Assembly: GCA_013365325.1 (NCBI GenBank)
Contig: JABVXV010000071.1
Span: 173,006-237,005 of the forward strand
Direction of reading: 5' to 3'
DNA: 64,000 nucleotides
Source of the DNA: Dipetalonema caudispina
Taxonomy: Eukaryota; Nematoda; Chromadorea; Rhabditida; Onchocercidae
Numbering within the stretch: the stretch's first letter is position 1; each line of letters opens with the position of its first letter. This document shows positions 24,172 through 37,706 of this stretch, one piece after another. The translations under genes and the position numbers were made by a program. Below the pieces are notes generated by a model. That model worked only from the letters and a program-made list of their open reading frames with translations. It did no database searches and was not told the origin of the DNA.

Positions 24172-27100
24172 TTATTCTTTGGACATTCCTGAACATCGTT
24201 CAATGTCACACATTATTCTGAGGGCAGTTTCTTCATGGTATGGAGGGGCTGCAACTTGAATACCAATAGGTAATCCAATAGATCCCTGAAAAGTGAACTG
24301 TTTGCACTTGGGAATACTACTTTCATGCAGCAGATAATTTATTAGGAAGAGCTTGTGTTCAGTTCTAATTTCTTAGCAAGACTTTCGTTTTTCAAAGATA
24401 AATTTAGAAGGCGTTTAGGGAGTGCCAATTACCTTTGTTGCCTGTTTTGCAGTCTTATACCATAAGTCACTTTCCGGGTAAGCATGGAGTTTCTTTTCAT
24501 CATCTTCATTGACTTTGGTGACGTGCACGGTACCGGCAGCAAAGTCGAGAAGATTAAAAATTCCGCAGTAAGAAGTGGTCGCAGTTAACTGTACAGCGAT
24601 ACGATGTTCAACTGCAGGCAGTACCTGTAATTACTACGAATGCTGAAACGTATTCGATTTGAGGACACGTTTTAGATATCTTGAATATTAGTGCTGAAGA
24701 CATCTGAATATTCGATTTAGTTCATCGATAAATCACATACACATTTAGGATAACTCGAGAAAATCATAGTTTTACTTGCACTGGACAAATAAATGCATCG
24801 ATACGCATTTCCCGCATACGCTTTAAGAAAAGTTTTCGATATGCTCCAATTTTTCCATAAATTTGAAGCAGTTCGGATATATCCAAAGGTGGAGAACACA
24901 GGAATTGGCCAATTCGAGGATATAGTGGAATAAGCAACTTGCCAAGAATTCGTTTTAGTACTCCAGGTATACGAAGGAAATACACCATAAGTTCGAAACC
25001 TTCGCCTATCAGATCCTGAATGAATAACAGAATAAGTGCAATCTTGGACTTAATCCATTTTAATAATATGAATATCTGTTACATATTAGTGATACACAAT
25101 TATGCGTAATTTGAAATAATGAATGAATTTCATGGGCACATGATGATGTGTAATTCAGAAGCACCAGGTTTGATGTCATCATGGCTTATGATCACATCTC
25201 AGTAATATGAGAACATCGGATTGGAAACAGAAGTTGACTTGGCGTTATTGTAAAGTGATTTAACTCTCGAAAAAAATAGCGGTAAACTTTATTGAATTTA
25301 TCCAGCAGGTATTTGCCACCATCGACGAGTAGAGCCCCAATAAAATGTTTGAAAGCTTCGGGAACGTTTGGCGGTTCAAATTCCACCATTGTATGTCCAC
25401 AACCTTCAAGTAGAGATACTGTGTCGTGTACCGCTCGTTGTAAAGCAGGAGTAGGCTTGAACCATCCATCGTCGTCGTAATAACCTGTAAATGAAAAGAA
25501 GAGCAAGTAAGTGTTACCAATTTATTTAATCACTTATCGCAGTTTCCTTTTTGATAGTTTCTTCGTTCAGTATTCTAGCTGTGGGGTATTATTACTACAG
25601 CTTACTGGAATAGGGAGAATGTCATATGACTACAGTGAATATTTTGATTTTTCCAAATCAATAAAATTTTAATAGCGGTTCTTTAACAAATTTGAACCCA
25701 CCGATTCTCAATGGTTCCTTCCGACTGAATTGTTTTTCATCCCAGTCTACCGGTGCAGTGTATGGATCATGATACGAAATCCATTTCCCTGACCAAATAA
25801 TGCGCAGGAAAGTGACCAATTCACTAGCATGCATTGCCATGGGACCAGTTGAGCTATTGATCAGCACACGGCCAGGCAGAGAAGTAGACATACCTTGCTG
25901 GGATAATCGTAGATGCGACGGCTAAAGTAATCATAAATGTTGGTTGCAATTGGTATTTCGTATGAATTCTTGTAATTGTACTATGCATTATGGTACCAAA
26001 ACAGATAGATCATCATAAAAAACAGGATGAAATGGAGAACAAATTTCAGTAAAACAGACCTTCAAACCAGCTATACCAGAAAAATGGCACGGAAAGCGAA
26101 TAGATCCACCGATATCACTACCAATACCGATGATGGAACCTCCTGAACTAATTAGTGCAGCTTCACCACCACTTGATCCTCCACATGTCCTTGTTGATGC
26201 ATAGGTATTTGTTGTAGTACCATAAATCGGATTTATGCATGAAAACGATAACATACTTTGTGGTACGTTCGTCATCACAAATGGTATACCACCTAAAATG
26301 TAAAAATGATTTTGGGTATATTCATTTCTCATTTTTCTGATTAAACTTGATTTCAAGGATTGTTTGGTCATAAATTGATACATAATTAAGTTTATCACAT
26401 CAACGCTGCTTAATGAAAAGTAAAGCTGAAGTACTAACTAATTCTTTTTAGTCCTCGATATGTAACATAGGTATTTTCCAGAATATCGGCATCATTTTTA
26501 CATTTGCAATAACAAATTATATGAAATAATTACCAAGCTCTTTAATTTGCTGAACAATTACGCAATCTTCATCAGCTATATTGTTCAGATTGTGTGCAAA
26601 TCCTAGCGTTTGTGCATAACCTTTCACCTAAGTGAAAGAAGAAGTTAAAATAATCCAAATAAACATGAGAAAAAAAGTAAGAAAATGAGTAATGAAGTAG
26701 GATAACCAATATCTTTTAGCTGAAATAATTGCCAAATTCAATTTCAGCTAAAATTTAAAAAGTTACTGAAATGTAGAAGACTACTAACTTGAATGTTTTC
26801 TTTCATACTGACTGGTATACCAAAAAGTGGTGGCTTTTGATAATTTTTATTTTCTGCTTTTTTATCGAGCTCCTCTGCCCACTTCTCGGATTCCTTAAAT
26901 TCAACGATTCTGAGGGATACTGCTCAAACCTTGACTACCGTACTCGATATTACTAAGATATCATTACATAGTGAACACAACTATTTCAAGTAATGTTGGA
27001 CAAACTTTTTCTATTCAAAAAATATTCTCAACGTTTTGATACGACAACAATTGGAATTCTATTTGAGAAACAGACTGATTTTTTTTAGCGACTATTTGAA

Positions 27101-27914
27101 GCAGCAAATTTTTTCATCAGATCAAATGGTTACTTCTGGTTGTGAAAAAGGTTATTTTCAAAGTGTCGAGTGTGTTAAAAATCGTGAAGTGTTAGAAATG
27201 TTCATAATGTTAAATGTGCTTTTAAAAATATGTCAAACATCTTTCTTTAATAGTACGATTTAACTTACAGTAATGAAAGTTATAATGCAGTTTGTTTTAC
27301 GGTGTGCGTTGATTGCTCTTTCCTGGTATGTTCGCAATACCTCCTTTACTGTATATGTTCCCAATTGTAAGCATTCTGAAAAAAAATTGGCTCAAAAAAA
27401 TATATATATTGGCTGAAAAGTAATAACTCATGGATGAATGTTGAGGCTTTTTAATGATATTATCGAAAAGAACTGTCAGTTTATTTTGTGGATGATAGAC
27501 TGCTTACGAATTAGTTGATCAAGATCAAGACTGGCAATCATCTCCTTCTTCTCCGTTGCAACTTCTGCACATTTTGTACTTACTTCCTCGATTACCTTTT
27601 GTCTACGACATAAACATTCTCGTACTGCTATTGATAGTCTTTCTTTTTCCTGAATTGAATTAAATCAAATTTCGAATCTTTGATTATTTAAAAGAAAAAA
27701 AAAAAGAGAAACAGCGAGATTTTCCTAGAACTCGGAAAACTAAAAAAAAATTAATCATTTGAAAAAAAATACTTAAAAATTTCGCAAAAATAAGATTTTC
27801 CAAAAACTTAATACCTGCACAATACTAAAGAAAACAAACCTTTTGTCGTATCCACCACTTATATATAAAGTAAGTAAAAACAAATAATGCGACAATGATA
27901 TGATATGCTATCAT
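24172..27914 (-). CDS. faah: Fatty-acid amide hydrolase (amidase-signature serine hydrolase)
   Basis: FAAH hydrolyses N-acylethanolamines such as anandamide at internal membranes. Eleven exons in transcription order: 27914-27840, 27649-27508, 27375-27269, 26893-26789, 26627-26534, 26292-26060, 25921-25702, 25484-25288, 25015-24776, 24624-24433, 24285-24172; 572 residues (rat FAAH 579). An N-terminal transmembrane segment (about 5-20) is followed by the amidase signature. The Ser-Ser-Lys triad is complete: Lys139 (GIPVSMKEN), Ser214 (CGGSSGGEA) and Ser238 (DIGGSIRFP), each exactly three below the rat numbering. TNVPQSM, PLFGIP and GLPIGIQVAAPPYHEE are further family blocks. The exon 4 acceptor (gaatttaag) is weak but is the only in-frame choice; exon 8 is taken to end at AAT-AAA/GTTTAC by phase. 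C. elegans FAAH-1 regulates endocannabinoid tone; the same role is inferred. Confidence 0.93.
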
Positions 27915-30900
27915 TAATTAATTGTCCTGGAAAATGCAAAATATTTATATGCAAACTCCACCATGCTTTTAACGACACCAAATTCAAATATTTTAAATTT
28001 TATCTGAACTAAAGTAATTCAACTATTCCAGTATCATTCTCAAATAAGCAGATAATGAATCACGGACAAGATTGACCTGATTTTTGGTCACATATTATTA
28101 TTGGTAATGGCAAGTTGCATCTAATGCAACTTTTCGGTCTCTTTTTAACTGCTTAAAAATTGACCATCAAAACTAGTTCCACATCTAACTGGGTCTCGTA
28201 TTCTAAATAGCCGAGAGCAATTTTAATAATAGAGAACAACATTCCTATCACATTCTCTCCTCCCCTTTACATAATAACTATGTAATTTCAAGGAGAAAGA
28301 AGTATTCAAATGACCTGATTTATCCAAATATTTGTAAACTGATAAGAATTATTGTAAACTGAAAAGAAAGACAATTAATGTTATGCCAATACTGTGGTTC
28401 CACAATTTGTTTTCTTACTTCTCGATGTCATGATTGAAATAAATGACGAATTAATTAAAATTTAAAAAACCTAACACTTTCACTTTTTTTTTTTTTTTTT
28501 TTGTCAATTCTTTTCGAATTTATGCATTTTCAGACATAAAAATGTATTAAATCGTAAAAAAATTAATTAAGATATCCTTTTTGAAAACATTATGTATATA
28601 GATTCTATCCATCAATTTTTTTTTGTAATAAACATATCATTGTATATTTAATCTGTACGTGATCGTTTAACGTAATCGTATGGGTATGTTTGCATCAAAA
28701 TTAACCGATCAATAGACAAACAGTATTATTTATGCAATACAATAAATATATTTTATGATCATTCTATGTTTCTGGCTAATTCTGTTGAATAATAACCACA
28801 CATTTATATTTTCTGCGTCAACTTTATGGTTTTGTTAATTTAACAAGTTTGTTTTCATATTTTAAACTATGAAGAAAATAATTTAAATCTTCATCTGGTT
28901 GTAAACTTTTCAGTTTGAAACCTGTACGAATGGTTTTAATAATCATTAAAATGTTTGGAATTCATATTTAAGTTTAAAATCTCATTTTAATATATTTGAA
29001 ATTTATATCTAAAAGTCAAACTTTAGAATCAAAATCTAGCGTCTACCACTTTGAGTTGCTTACTCATCCTGAATTAACGTTTTTGTCCATTTATTTATTT
29101 GTCTAATTTACTCATGTATAAAAATACAAAAACGTTTAGAAAATTTTAACAAATACTCTTCACCATTTTCTTCAACAAACTTTATCTTATTTGTTTTATT
29201 TGGAAACCCTTCCCACCAGCATTTTCGCTCGGGATTCCTATTGTGGCGAAGAAATTCAGTTCCACTAAATGTCGTTTTTTTATTCGTAACGCAGTCGTCT
29301 AAATGTTTCGAGAAATGTGAAGACAAAAAAAAAAAACTCCACAAATTAAAATTTCCAAGTATTACAATATGGAAACGGCAGGAATCACAAGTTGTTCTCC
29401 ACCTCAATTATAGATGATGCAAACTGAATTAATGTTTGAATTAAAGAAATCAAAACACAAATTTTTTTTCTCACTTTGTACCAATATGTTAACTTTTGAT
29501 TCGTTGAAAAAGCACTTCTACTTCAATACTTATTACAGGTTATTCTATTCTGCGACATCAACTACGAATCAGCAATAATGAATCTCGTGAAATCATTCAT
29601 TTAAATGTTGAATCCAGCTGCGTCCAAATAATAATTCTAGATGACCGACTTTATTCGTAAAAAATTCAAATCAAATCCAATCATATCATACTTTGTATTT
29701 ATATTTTTGTACTTTCTGATCGCTTTTTATTAAATTTTTAAAGTGGATATCAAAAATGTCGAAGAATGATAGCAAAAAAAAGAAACCAGTATTTTCAAAT
29801 GATTTTTTTTAGGGATGCGATCAATTGAATTTGTTGTCACGCTGTTATTATTAGTATACAATAGTTGTGAAATAAACAAAGAGCAAAATTATAAGTGAAT
29901 AAGCAAAGAAAAACTATGGATCACAATATTCAGAAAAAATTATTCTCCAGAATCATAAAATTTATTCAGTTATTCAATGTAATGCAGAATTTATGATCAT
30001 TCCAATTCGTAAGCTTTAAGCTTTTCATCGTTTTTAGCATAATAAAGATATTCTTTTCATAAAAATCCATCGTGAATCAAAAATGGTAACAGATCTGTGT
30101 TATTTATCATCAGAATTATCAGAAAGTACCTGATACCTTAACGTTAGTTTAACATGCTACGCATGAATCTGTTAGAAGAATCAAACAAGCTAGCCATTCG
30201 TCAAATTGTTTGAATGATATTGCTTTTATGATGGCACATTAATACATATGCAGAATATATATATATATATATATATATATCTCGCCTACTCAACAAAACA
30301 TCGTTTGAGACATTTCAAGTATGGGTGCATCTATCGTTGATATGTTCCTATTTCCGTCATCGTCAATATCAATCTTTTTTTGTTGAATGCTCAGAATGTT
30401 ATTCAGAGTAATTTCGTACATTGGATAGCAGCGAAAATTCTTCATTTCGCAATTGCCGGTATCCACTGTAAAATTTTCACAATGATAGAAAGAATTTTCG
30501 TTTTCTTTTTTTTTTTGTGTGTGATCGCATATTTACAGAATGTCAATTTATAATAGATTCGATTGAGTGACTTGCGATTACACTTTTTTCTCTCGGTAAT
30601 TTTTTTTTTTGATTGATTCATCATGTCCTTCAGAAATTGTTTTGGAAATGATTATTTGGAAAAATTCCATTACCCAAGAAAAAGAAAAAAAAAAAAAACT
30701 AACTACAAGAACATTCATGAAATTTTTTTATTGAAATATTTCACTACAATGCCATTGATTAAAAGAAAACATTTTTTAATAAAAGCGAAAAAAGTCCAAC
30801 TTTTTTTTTTCTCCTATGATCAATTATTTCTTTGAAGTGAAGTTTTTTCTTCCTTCACATTTAATTGTGTACTAATTTAAAAATCCTTAATTTACAGTTG

Positions 30901-31530
30901 ATAATGTCCATATATAAGTATCTCTTATATCACTTCTATTTACATTACACTGCGTACATCTTTGTAAGTAGCAATAAAAAATGTTCATATTGGCTATTAG
31001 CAAAAATTTTGAAGTTTTCAACTTTCATATGCAAATTAAGGTTATTGTTTGAAAAAAAAAAAGGATTTTTTTTAAACTTTTTATCAGCTTGAGGAAAAGT
31101 TTGTTTAAAATTTGAGGGAATCTTCTAAGTATAAGAAAGATAGGAATGTTTTATCATGAACATGAATGCATTTCATATTTATTTCCACAATCTATTCAAA
31201 AAAGAAAAATTTTCACGTTCATTTTATTCAATCATTAGTATGCATTTCATTTCGCAACGAATATATTCTGTAAATTCCATAAATATATGGACGATTTTTT
31301 GTTTCGAATTCTTGACAAGAAAATTTTATGTGAGGAACTTTATACCAAACCATGAAACCTTGAAATCAATTTGGGAAACTCTACCAGATTCTTTATTAAT
31401 TCGCGATATATTTTACTTTTTAAATTCATGAAAAATCTTGCTTTAAAAAGAAAAAAAAAAAAAAAAAAGAACTCAGTTGTAAATTCTATGTGTTAGATGA
31501 CCAATAAAATAAAACAATCTAAGCTTTTCT
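27915..31530. other. Gene-poor interval between faah and crip
   Basis: About 3.6 kb, very AT-rich, with many homopolymer runs and an (AT)n microsatellite at 30255-30280. Frames such as 29108-29407 (-), 30623-30835 (+) and 31156-31431 (+) are dominated by Lys, Phe, Ile and Asn from A/T runs and show no conserved block. The faah promoter presumably lies just right of 27914. Confidence 0.5.
30255..30280. repeat. (AT)n microsatellite
   Basis: Thirteen uninterrupted AT units. Confidence 0.9.
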
Positions 31531-31645
31531 TGCAGGTCTGAATTTCAAAAATCATGCCAAACTGTCCACGTTGCAGAAAACCAGTTTATTTCGGTAAATT
31601 ACTCAATTGTAAATTCCATATCTTAAATGATCATCAAAATAAAAC
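31471..31645 (+). repeat. 45-bp direct repeat pair flanking crip exon 1
   Basis: Copies at 31471-31515 and 31601-31645 both begin ACTCA and end ATAAAAC, agree at about 37 of 45 positions without gaps, and are offset by exactly 130 bp. One lies upstream of the start codon and the other just inside intron 1. Sequence between and beyond the copies is not duplicated. Confidence 0.7.
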
Positions 31646-32238
31646 TGTACCTGATACTATCGCTCAATGAAATTTTACCCGGCATATGACAGAATATTTT
31701 AATTATTATTTGAAAAAAATTAACACAACAATTCCCTTTACTGTTAAATTCGAAACTTCTCATTGATACCAATCAAATTATGTATGTTTTCAAGCGGAAC
31801 GTGTACAATCAATGGAAATGGATTGGCATCGGCCATGTCTAAGATGTGTGAACGAAAAATGTAATAGACAATTGACACCAGGAGGTCATTCTGTAGTAAG
31901 TCATCTTGATTTTTATTCTCAAAAAATGCAAACTTCCAAAAGGAATTTTGCAAACCAAGACAGGTAATAATAATAATACTTGAGGTTATAGCATGAAGCA
32001 ATCAAAAATCTTTCATCCTAAAGTTTGTTGAAATTGTATTGAAAAGTGAACTTCTATGATCCAAAATAGTACCATAGGAAATAATTCATCGTACAGTCGA
32101 CTATTTTAATAATATACAATATTACAGCATGATGGGCAACCTTACTGTACACAATGTTATGGAGCAATGTTTGGCCCAAAAGGATTTGGTCGTGGTGGTA
32201 CCGAATCACATAAATTTCATGAGGATCAGACAAAATAA
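31554..32238 (+). CDS. crip: Cysteine-rich intestinal protein (CRIP), single LIM domain
   Basis: Three exons: 31554-31593, 31795-31895, 32128-32238; 83 residues. One LIM domain occupies nearly the whole protein. Zinc ligands of the first finger are Cys4, Cys7, His25 and Cys28, and of the second Cys31, Cys36, Cys54 and Cys57. The Cys31-x4-Cys36 spacing is two residues longer than the CxxC of vertebrate CRIP1. The glycine-rich tail [11 protein letters not shown] is diagnostic of the CRIP family. The start is 19 bases after an unpaired acceptor (ttcttgcag at 31535), a likely trans-splice site. LIM proteins of this type bind protein partners, often at actin or in the nucleus; the partner here is unknown. 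Confidence 0.93.
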
Positions 32239-35200
32239 AAATCTGGCATAATCCACCGTCCCATAATTGGCACTTACGTGACCTTCTGTATTAAATGGTT
32301 GATTTTCATGATATCGCTGTAATGTTAAAGTTAACTTCAGAGAGTATAAGTAATCTTTACTTCAAGTAATTGTTTCAAATTATTAGTTTTTGGTATGCTC
32401 GAAATCTAATTTGATACACCGAAAACGTTTGGCGTTGATTGTCTTGACTGGTAAATTATTCATCAATAATTATTACTTTGAAACTGTACTATTAACTCTA
32501 TATTACCAAATAAAAAAACTGTGTTACCTAACGCACCATAACATTTAACTTTGATTCTACCGCGTTTGTTTCTCAATAAAAAATAATCTTCTTTCAACGA
32601 AATTTAGTCACTTCTTCTCACCTTTGCTAAAATATGCTTCAAAATGTTCTAAAATATGGTAACCATAATTTGTAATTTAATTTAAAATCAAAAATTTAAA
32701 AATAAATACCAAGATCAAACATATGCTTGCATGGGATAGCAATAAGTAATGGAGCAGAGCAATAACTTGAAAAATTAAAATTAATGTTGGAAAAAATTTT
32801 CTCATCCTTTTGAATCTATAAAGAACAATGAAATTTGAATCATCCAAATTTATATGTAAATTAATAGCAAAAAAAAAAAAAAACAAAAACAAACAAGCAG
32901 ATGAAGCAGCATAATTTTCAAATTGCTTCAGAAACATTTTTATTTACTTATTAACATAGTACAGTGTAAATGAAGAATACCAAAGAAGAAAAGAAACTTT
33001 TAATCCTAAACTGATAAAACGCTCACAATATCATTTGATCCTTCGGGAAGATCGTCATATGATAGATTGTTCGTTCCAATATTTTATTTTTTTTTTTTCC
33101 GTTAATATCAAATCTTGCAATGTGAAAGATTTAATTCATGATTAAACTAAACGGTTTGTCATTTCTTTTCCCTAACCAATATGTAAAGTTTCTTCCTAAG
33201 CTTTTTTTCCATATTCGCTTTCTTTAACATCACAAAGTTTATGTAATTCTATTTTCCAAATTTTATTTAGAATCAAGCAGTATAAAATTTGCAAGTCTCT
33301 CTTTAAAATCAAACACTAGTACTGTTTTTAAAGCATAGGTGAAAATTTTTCATTCAAATTAATAAATAATTGTGGAATATTCCTACCTAAAAGTATTTTC
33401 TCAGAAAACGGTTAATTTAAAAGGGATAAATTTCATGAATATAAGATGGGTAAAATCTTTTGGGAAAGCAAAACAAATTAGTCCATAAATAAATTGAAAG
33501 TAGCTGATAGAAATAGTTGAAGAATCTAGCAATGGTGTATTACTTTTCCGCTCAACATTATAAACAGCGATTATTTTAAAGATAAAAGGAAAAATTACTG
33601 TATTGAAGAACTAAATGGAACTTCTTCAAAATCTGAGCAATGTTTTTAGAATAAGATTTGCAGTGAAACTGATTACTATGATTAATGTTGATGGTGATAA
33701 AATGACCTATAAGGCTTCAATGATTGATGTTTGAATGATAAATGAGCAATGGAATATATTACAAAAATGTCTGAAAATAAATTATTTCAATTTTATAGAA
33801 TAGGAAAAAGCAATACTGGAAAAGCTTCGTTTCACTTTTAACTGTGTAACTCGAATAATAAAAGAAAGAATTAAAATAAAAAAAAAAAAAGTCAATATCA
33901 TTATTAAGCATTAGATGAATTTCTATTATCTTTTCACATGCATAAATACAATTGTTGTATTAAAATAGGATGATTAGCCAGTTAAAATGAAAATGGCTGA
34001 ATGGTATAATTTCATGCATTCGTCTTTGTGATACTATTCCAAGTCCAAGTCTGTTATTTAATTTAGATTACACTGTATCATTCTATCATCATTCCCTAGA
34101 ATTCTAGTCCTAGTCCTTGTTTTATATTTCAAAATTTTCAGTCGAATTGTAATGTAATAAACCAATTACTAACAAATTTCATTTCCCTCATTTATAATAG
34201 GAAATTGAAGATTTCAGCATCAAATGAACATTAAACAGCATACATCATAATGGAACAATTAAATTTCGATTGAAAAATATTGAATTTTGAAACAGATTAT
34301 CATATTCATACAGCCATGTTCATAGTACTAATTTAAATTAGCAGCTTCTCGCCATAGTTGTCACAATTAAATTTTGAAATAAGAATACGACTCGATAACA
34401 GAAGAATCGAATTATTTTGTGAGCTTAAGGATATATTAACGTATAATACAAATCTATTGTTTATCGTACAAGTTTATCAACAATAATTTCCAGCAAATTT
34501 TAATTAAACTGAGAAGGAAGATTCAGATCTGAAATCAGAGAAAAGAATCGGAGAGTCATATTCTTATTTCAATGGTTTAAAATTGATATCAAAGTTTGCG
34601 GAATCATAGACTGCAAATCTATGATCATTGTGTATACAGAGAAAAAATCAGGAAAAACTATAGAATGAAAAATGCATCTATTAGTAAACAGTGAAGTAGA
34701 AATTTAAAATTGAAATATAATTTGTATAAATATTGAAATATTTTTTCCCTGTTTTTGAATTAATTAATTCCTCATTTCTGAATTTCTACTTCAACTTGCA
34801 AAAAATATTGCTGTGAAAAGACAAAACAAATAGAAGTATGTATGCTATTTCGATAACTTTATTAGTGATATCGACTATTAACGCTTATTGATGGCGTAAT
34901 TTGATATACTAAGCTAGCTCATTTCACATTTGAGCATGCTCTGTTATAAGCTGTTACATGATCCTTGCCTTTTTTTTCCTTTTTTTTTTTTATAAATTCA
35001 AAATGATGAGTATGACATTTTAGTGGTGGAACAAGAGAAATATTGACAGAAACGCTGAATTGATTCTTTCTGATGGCTTACTTTATTACAATGTTAAAAA
35101 GGGAATTATTATAAATACCATTTTAAGATTCTCGTTTTAGACTAATTGTTCTCCAACTTTCATCTTTTTTTTGCATATTATTTCTCTATGTATCTGATAA

Positions 35201-35580
35201 AATAATTGATGAAATCTCCGCTAGTTGTTATATTTCTAAATGATTATTGTCATAAAAATTGTCAACTAATAGTCGATATTCTATTCACTCATCTTTATTT
35301 TAGATCTTCAGTATTGCTGATACTTCAACTCCCACTTTGATCGAGATAAACATTTGGTGACAATGTTTATCTTAGTTTCAGGAAATTCAGGAACGAAACT
35401 TGTAGGAAATATGAATTTTGTTTTCTTTGTAATTCAAATCTTAATGGATTTTAAGAAAGAGTAGGAGTGCACAAATTGTGAGGAATCAAAAACATGACAT
35501 TGCATGATCGTTTAACAATCGAATCATCATGTAAAATTATAGGGGAATCATAAAAGAAATTTAATCCAGAATAAAGAAGT
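32239..35580. other. Gene-poor interval between crip and the neuropeptide gene
   Basis: About 3.3 kb of AT-rich sequence with short A/T runs. No frame with conserved residues or paired splice sites was seen on either strand. It presumably contains the neuropeptide gene promoter at its right end. Confidence 0.5.
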
Positions 35581-36316
35581 ATGAGACGTATTACAGTACT
35601 ACTAACTATTATTCACATCGTTGTGACACAAATGACATTTACCGACAACTGGGACAAACGAACGTTGCCAAATTTATTTCGAGGATTGCAACGAGATGAT
35701 CTGTATGTTTTTCCTTTTTTTTTTTTTTTTATTTTCAAAATTATGCTAGGAAATATTTAATTAAGGGCTTGAAAGATTTGCTTCACTTTGAAGAGCTCTA
35801 TCCAAAAATCACACAATGACTTACTCCTGTATAGAGAAGCTTAACTGATTAATAAAAATGAAACATATCATTTGAGTTTTTGTAAAATGTTCTTGTCAAA
35901 CCTTCTACTTGTTTTTGGTCCTTTATTTTTGAAATCTTACTTATATTTTAATTTATTTTTAATCAAATACTGCTGATTCAGATGTTTAATTTTTACTGAT
36001 GAATTTCCAGAAGGGATAACCGATTTATTTCATTCATTACTGGCAATTTCACATTACAATGATTAAAACTAAACTAAAACGAAGTTTGCTTGAGTGTTTT
36101 GAACAAAGATATTCCAATGTTTAATTTACAATGTTAAATCATTAAGACTTTGATAGTCGAGAATATTTCAGGATGGTTAACGAAGCATGCAGTTGGGATG
36201 TCATCGCTGAAATTACCAAAGAATTGAAGCAGATCTATAAAAGACAAAACGAATTAATAAATTTGATTGACAGATGTAGCATTATAGCGCGTCCCGTATT
36301 TGTTAAAGAAGGGTAG
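35581..36316 (+). CDS. AKH/GnRH-like neuropeptide precursor (NLP-47-like)
   Basis: Two exons, 35581-35702 and 36172-36316, encode an 88-residue secreted precursor. A signal peptide (residues 1-16) is followed directly by QMTFTDNWD and a KR cleavage site (26-27). The nonapeptide keeps the adipokinetic/GnRH superfamily pattern: N-terminal Gln able to cyclise, Phe4 and Trp8. It differs by only a residue or two from the C. elegans AKH/GnRH-like peptide. No Gly precedes the KR, so the peptide as encoded would have a free C-terminus. The remaining 61 residues form an associated peptide with an amphipathic helix and two cysteines (Cys47, Cys76), able to form one disulfide. There is one copy of the peptide, as in other AKH/GnRH precursors. 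Action through a nematode GnRH-type receptor is inferred. Confidence 0.82.
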
Positions 36317-37669
36317 ACAGAAATTTCGATTTTCTCAAAATTTTATTCACAGTATTTTTCTTCTTATAACTGTCAAACATATTCGTTTATTAATAATCCG
36401 TCGTCAATTACGGAATTTTCAGTATTAACTGGTAATTACCTGTATCTTTTTAATCCAAAAATGATTTCCAAGTGAAAATGAAGAATAATAGCACGGAATT
36501 TAATGTTTTATTCACTTTTTACTACAGTTATTGAGCTGATAGCTTAATGGAAAAGTTCAACACTAAGTCTCTTTTTGGGGGTAACGGATGAGAAGACAAA
36601 AGTGTGTATGTAGTAGTATCCGATTGTAGTTCCATAATTACTAACAAACAATTTACAACAAATAATTAGACCATCCTTTTGGCTCTGATCATAGTGGTAC
36701 AAAAAATTTTCTTCCGTTTGAATGAGCCGTGCAAGGCTAAATTTTATGCTTTACAAAGAACTGATACATCTATATCAGTTTTATGCAAACGATTGTTTGG
36801 ATAGCTTAGGCAAATTTGTCTCGGTAAGTTTTAAACTGTAGAAGCATGTAGGAGAATAGTCACATTATGTCTAAATAATAGCAAAACCGCATTGTCATCC
36901 AGAAAACATACAAAGCAGCTTTATTTCAAACCAAACTTATAAAAAAAAAAATAGATTCTAACAATTAGCCACTATGTAACAGTATGCTGTATGTTCTTGG
37001 ACAATTTTAGAAAATTTTTAACGCTCTGGAATTATCATGATAGGTCAATGAAATCTGAAATGAGGTATAAACCTTACACGTTACCATCCTTTCATCAAAC
37101 TTTTGTCGCAGTAAAAATGTGATGCTGAATTTCGAATAATGAAGGGTTATATTTTGTTTTGCATAATACAAAATCGAGATGGCAAGACAACTTAATTTCC
37201 AACGTATGCAAAAACTTCGGCATTTGTAAATTATTACAATGAAAAAGTGGGAATGCGATATTAAATAGGCTAAACTAAAAAAAAAAAAAAGAAAACTTAC
37301 TGTGGTCAATCCTTGATTAGTGAATGTGAGTCTATTATTGTGAAAAGAAAAACAATATAGCACCAAACGTTCATTTCTATTGACTAGGCAATGAAAGAAT
37401 GGTACTAACAACATATAAATTTTTCAAAAGAATACTTCCCTTTTTAAATGAACTTCAGACTTTACTCTCAGTTTGATTACATTGATCATCCGGAAAAGCA
37501 AAGTATTATGTGGAAAAACTAACGAATTTAGTGTTAATTCTTTTTACTAAAGATTGAAAATGCGCTTTTTACTAAACATTGGTTAACTAGAAAGATGGTT
37601 GTCAGATCAAAACATTAGAATTGAATAAATTTTCAAGCCTACCCAGTTTCTGACAAACACACAATTATC

Positions 37670-37706
<37 letters not shown>

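Noticed and set aside
26881..26960. Longer faah exon 4 starting at cctcag near 26912
   Set aside because: That acceptor gives the wrong phase and a stop; the acceptor at 26894 keeps phase 0 and the frame.
37007..37414. 135-codon minus-strand frame
   Set aside because: It is dominated by Phe/Leu/Ile/Lys from A/T runs, without a conserved block or splice partners.
37674..37705. Poly(A) tail of a retroposed gene
   Set aside because: No coding remnant or flanking duplication was found next to the A run.
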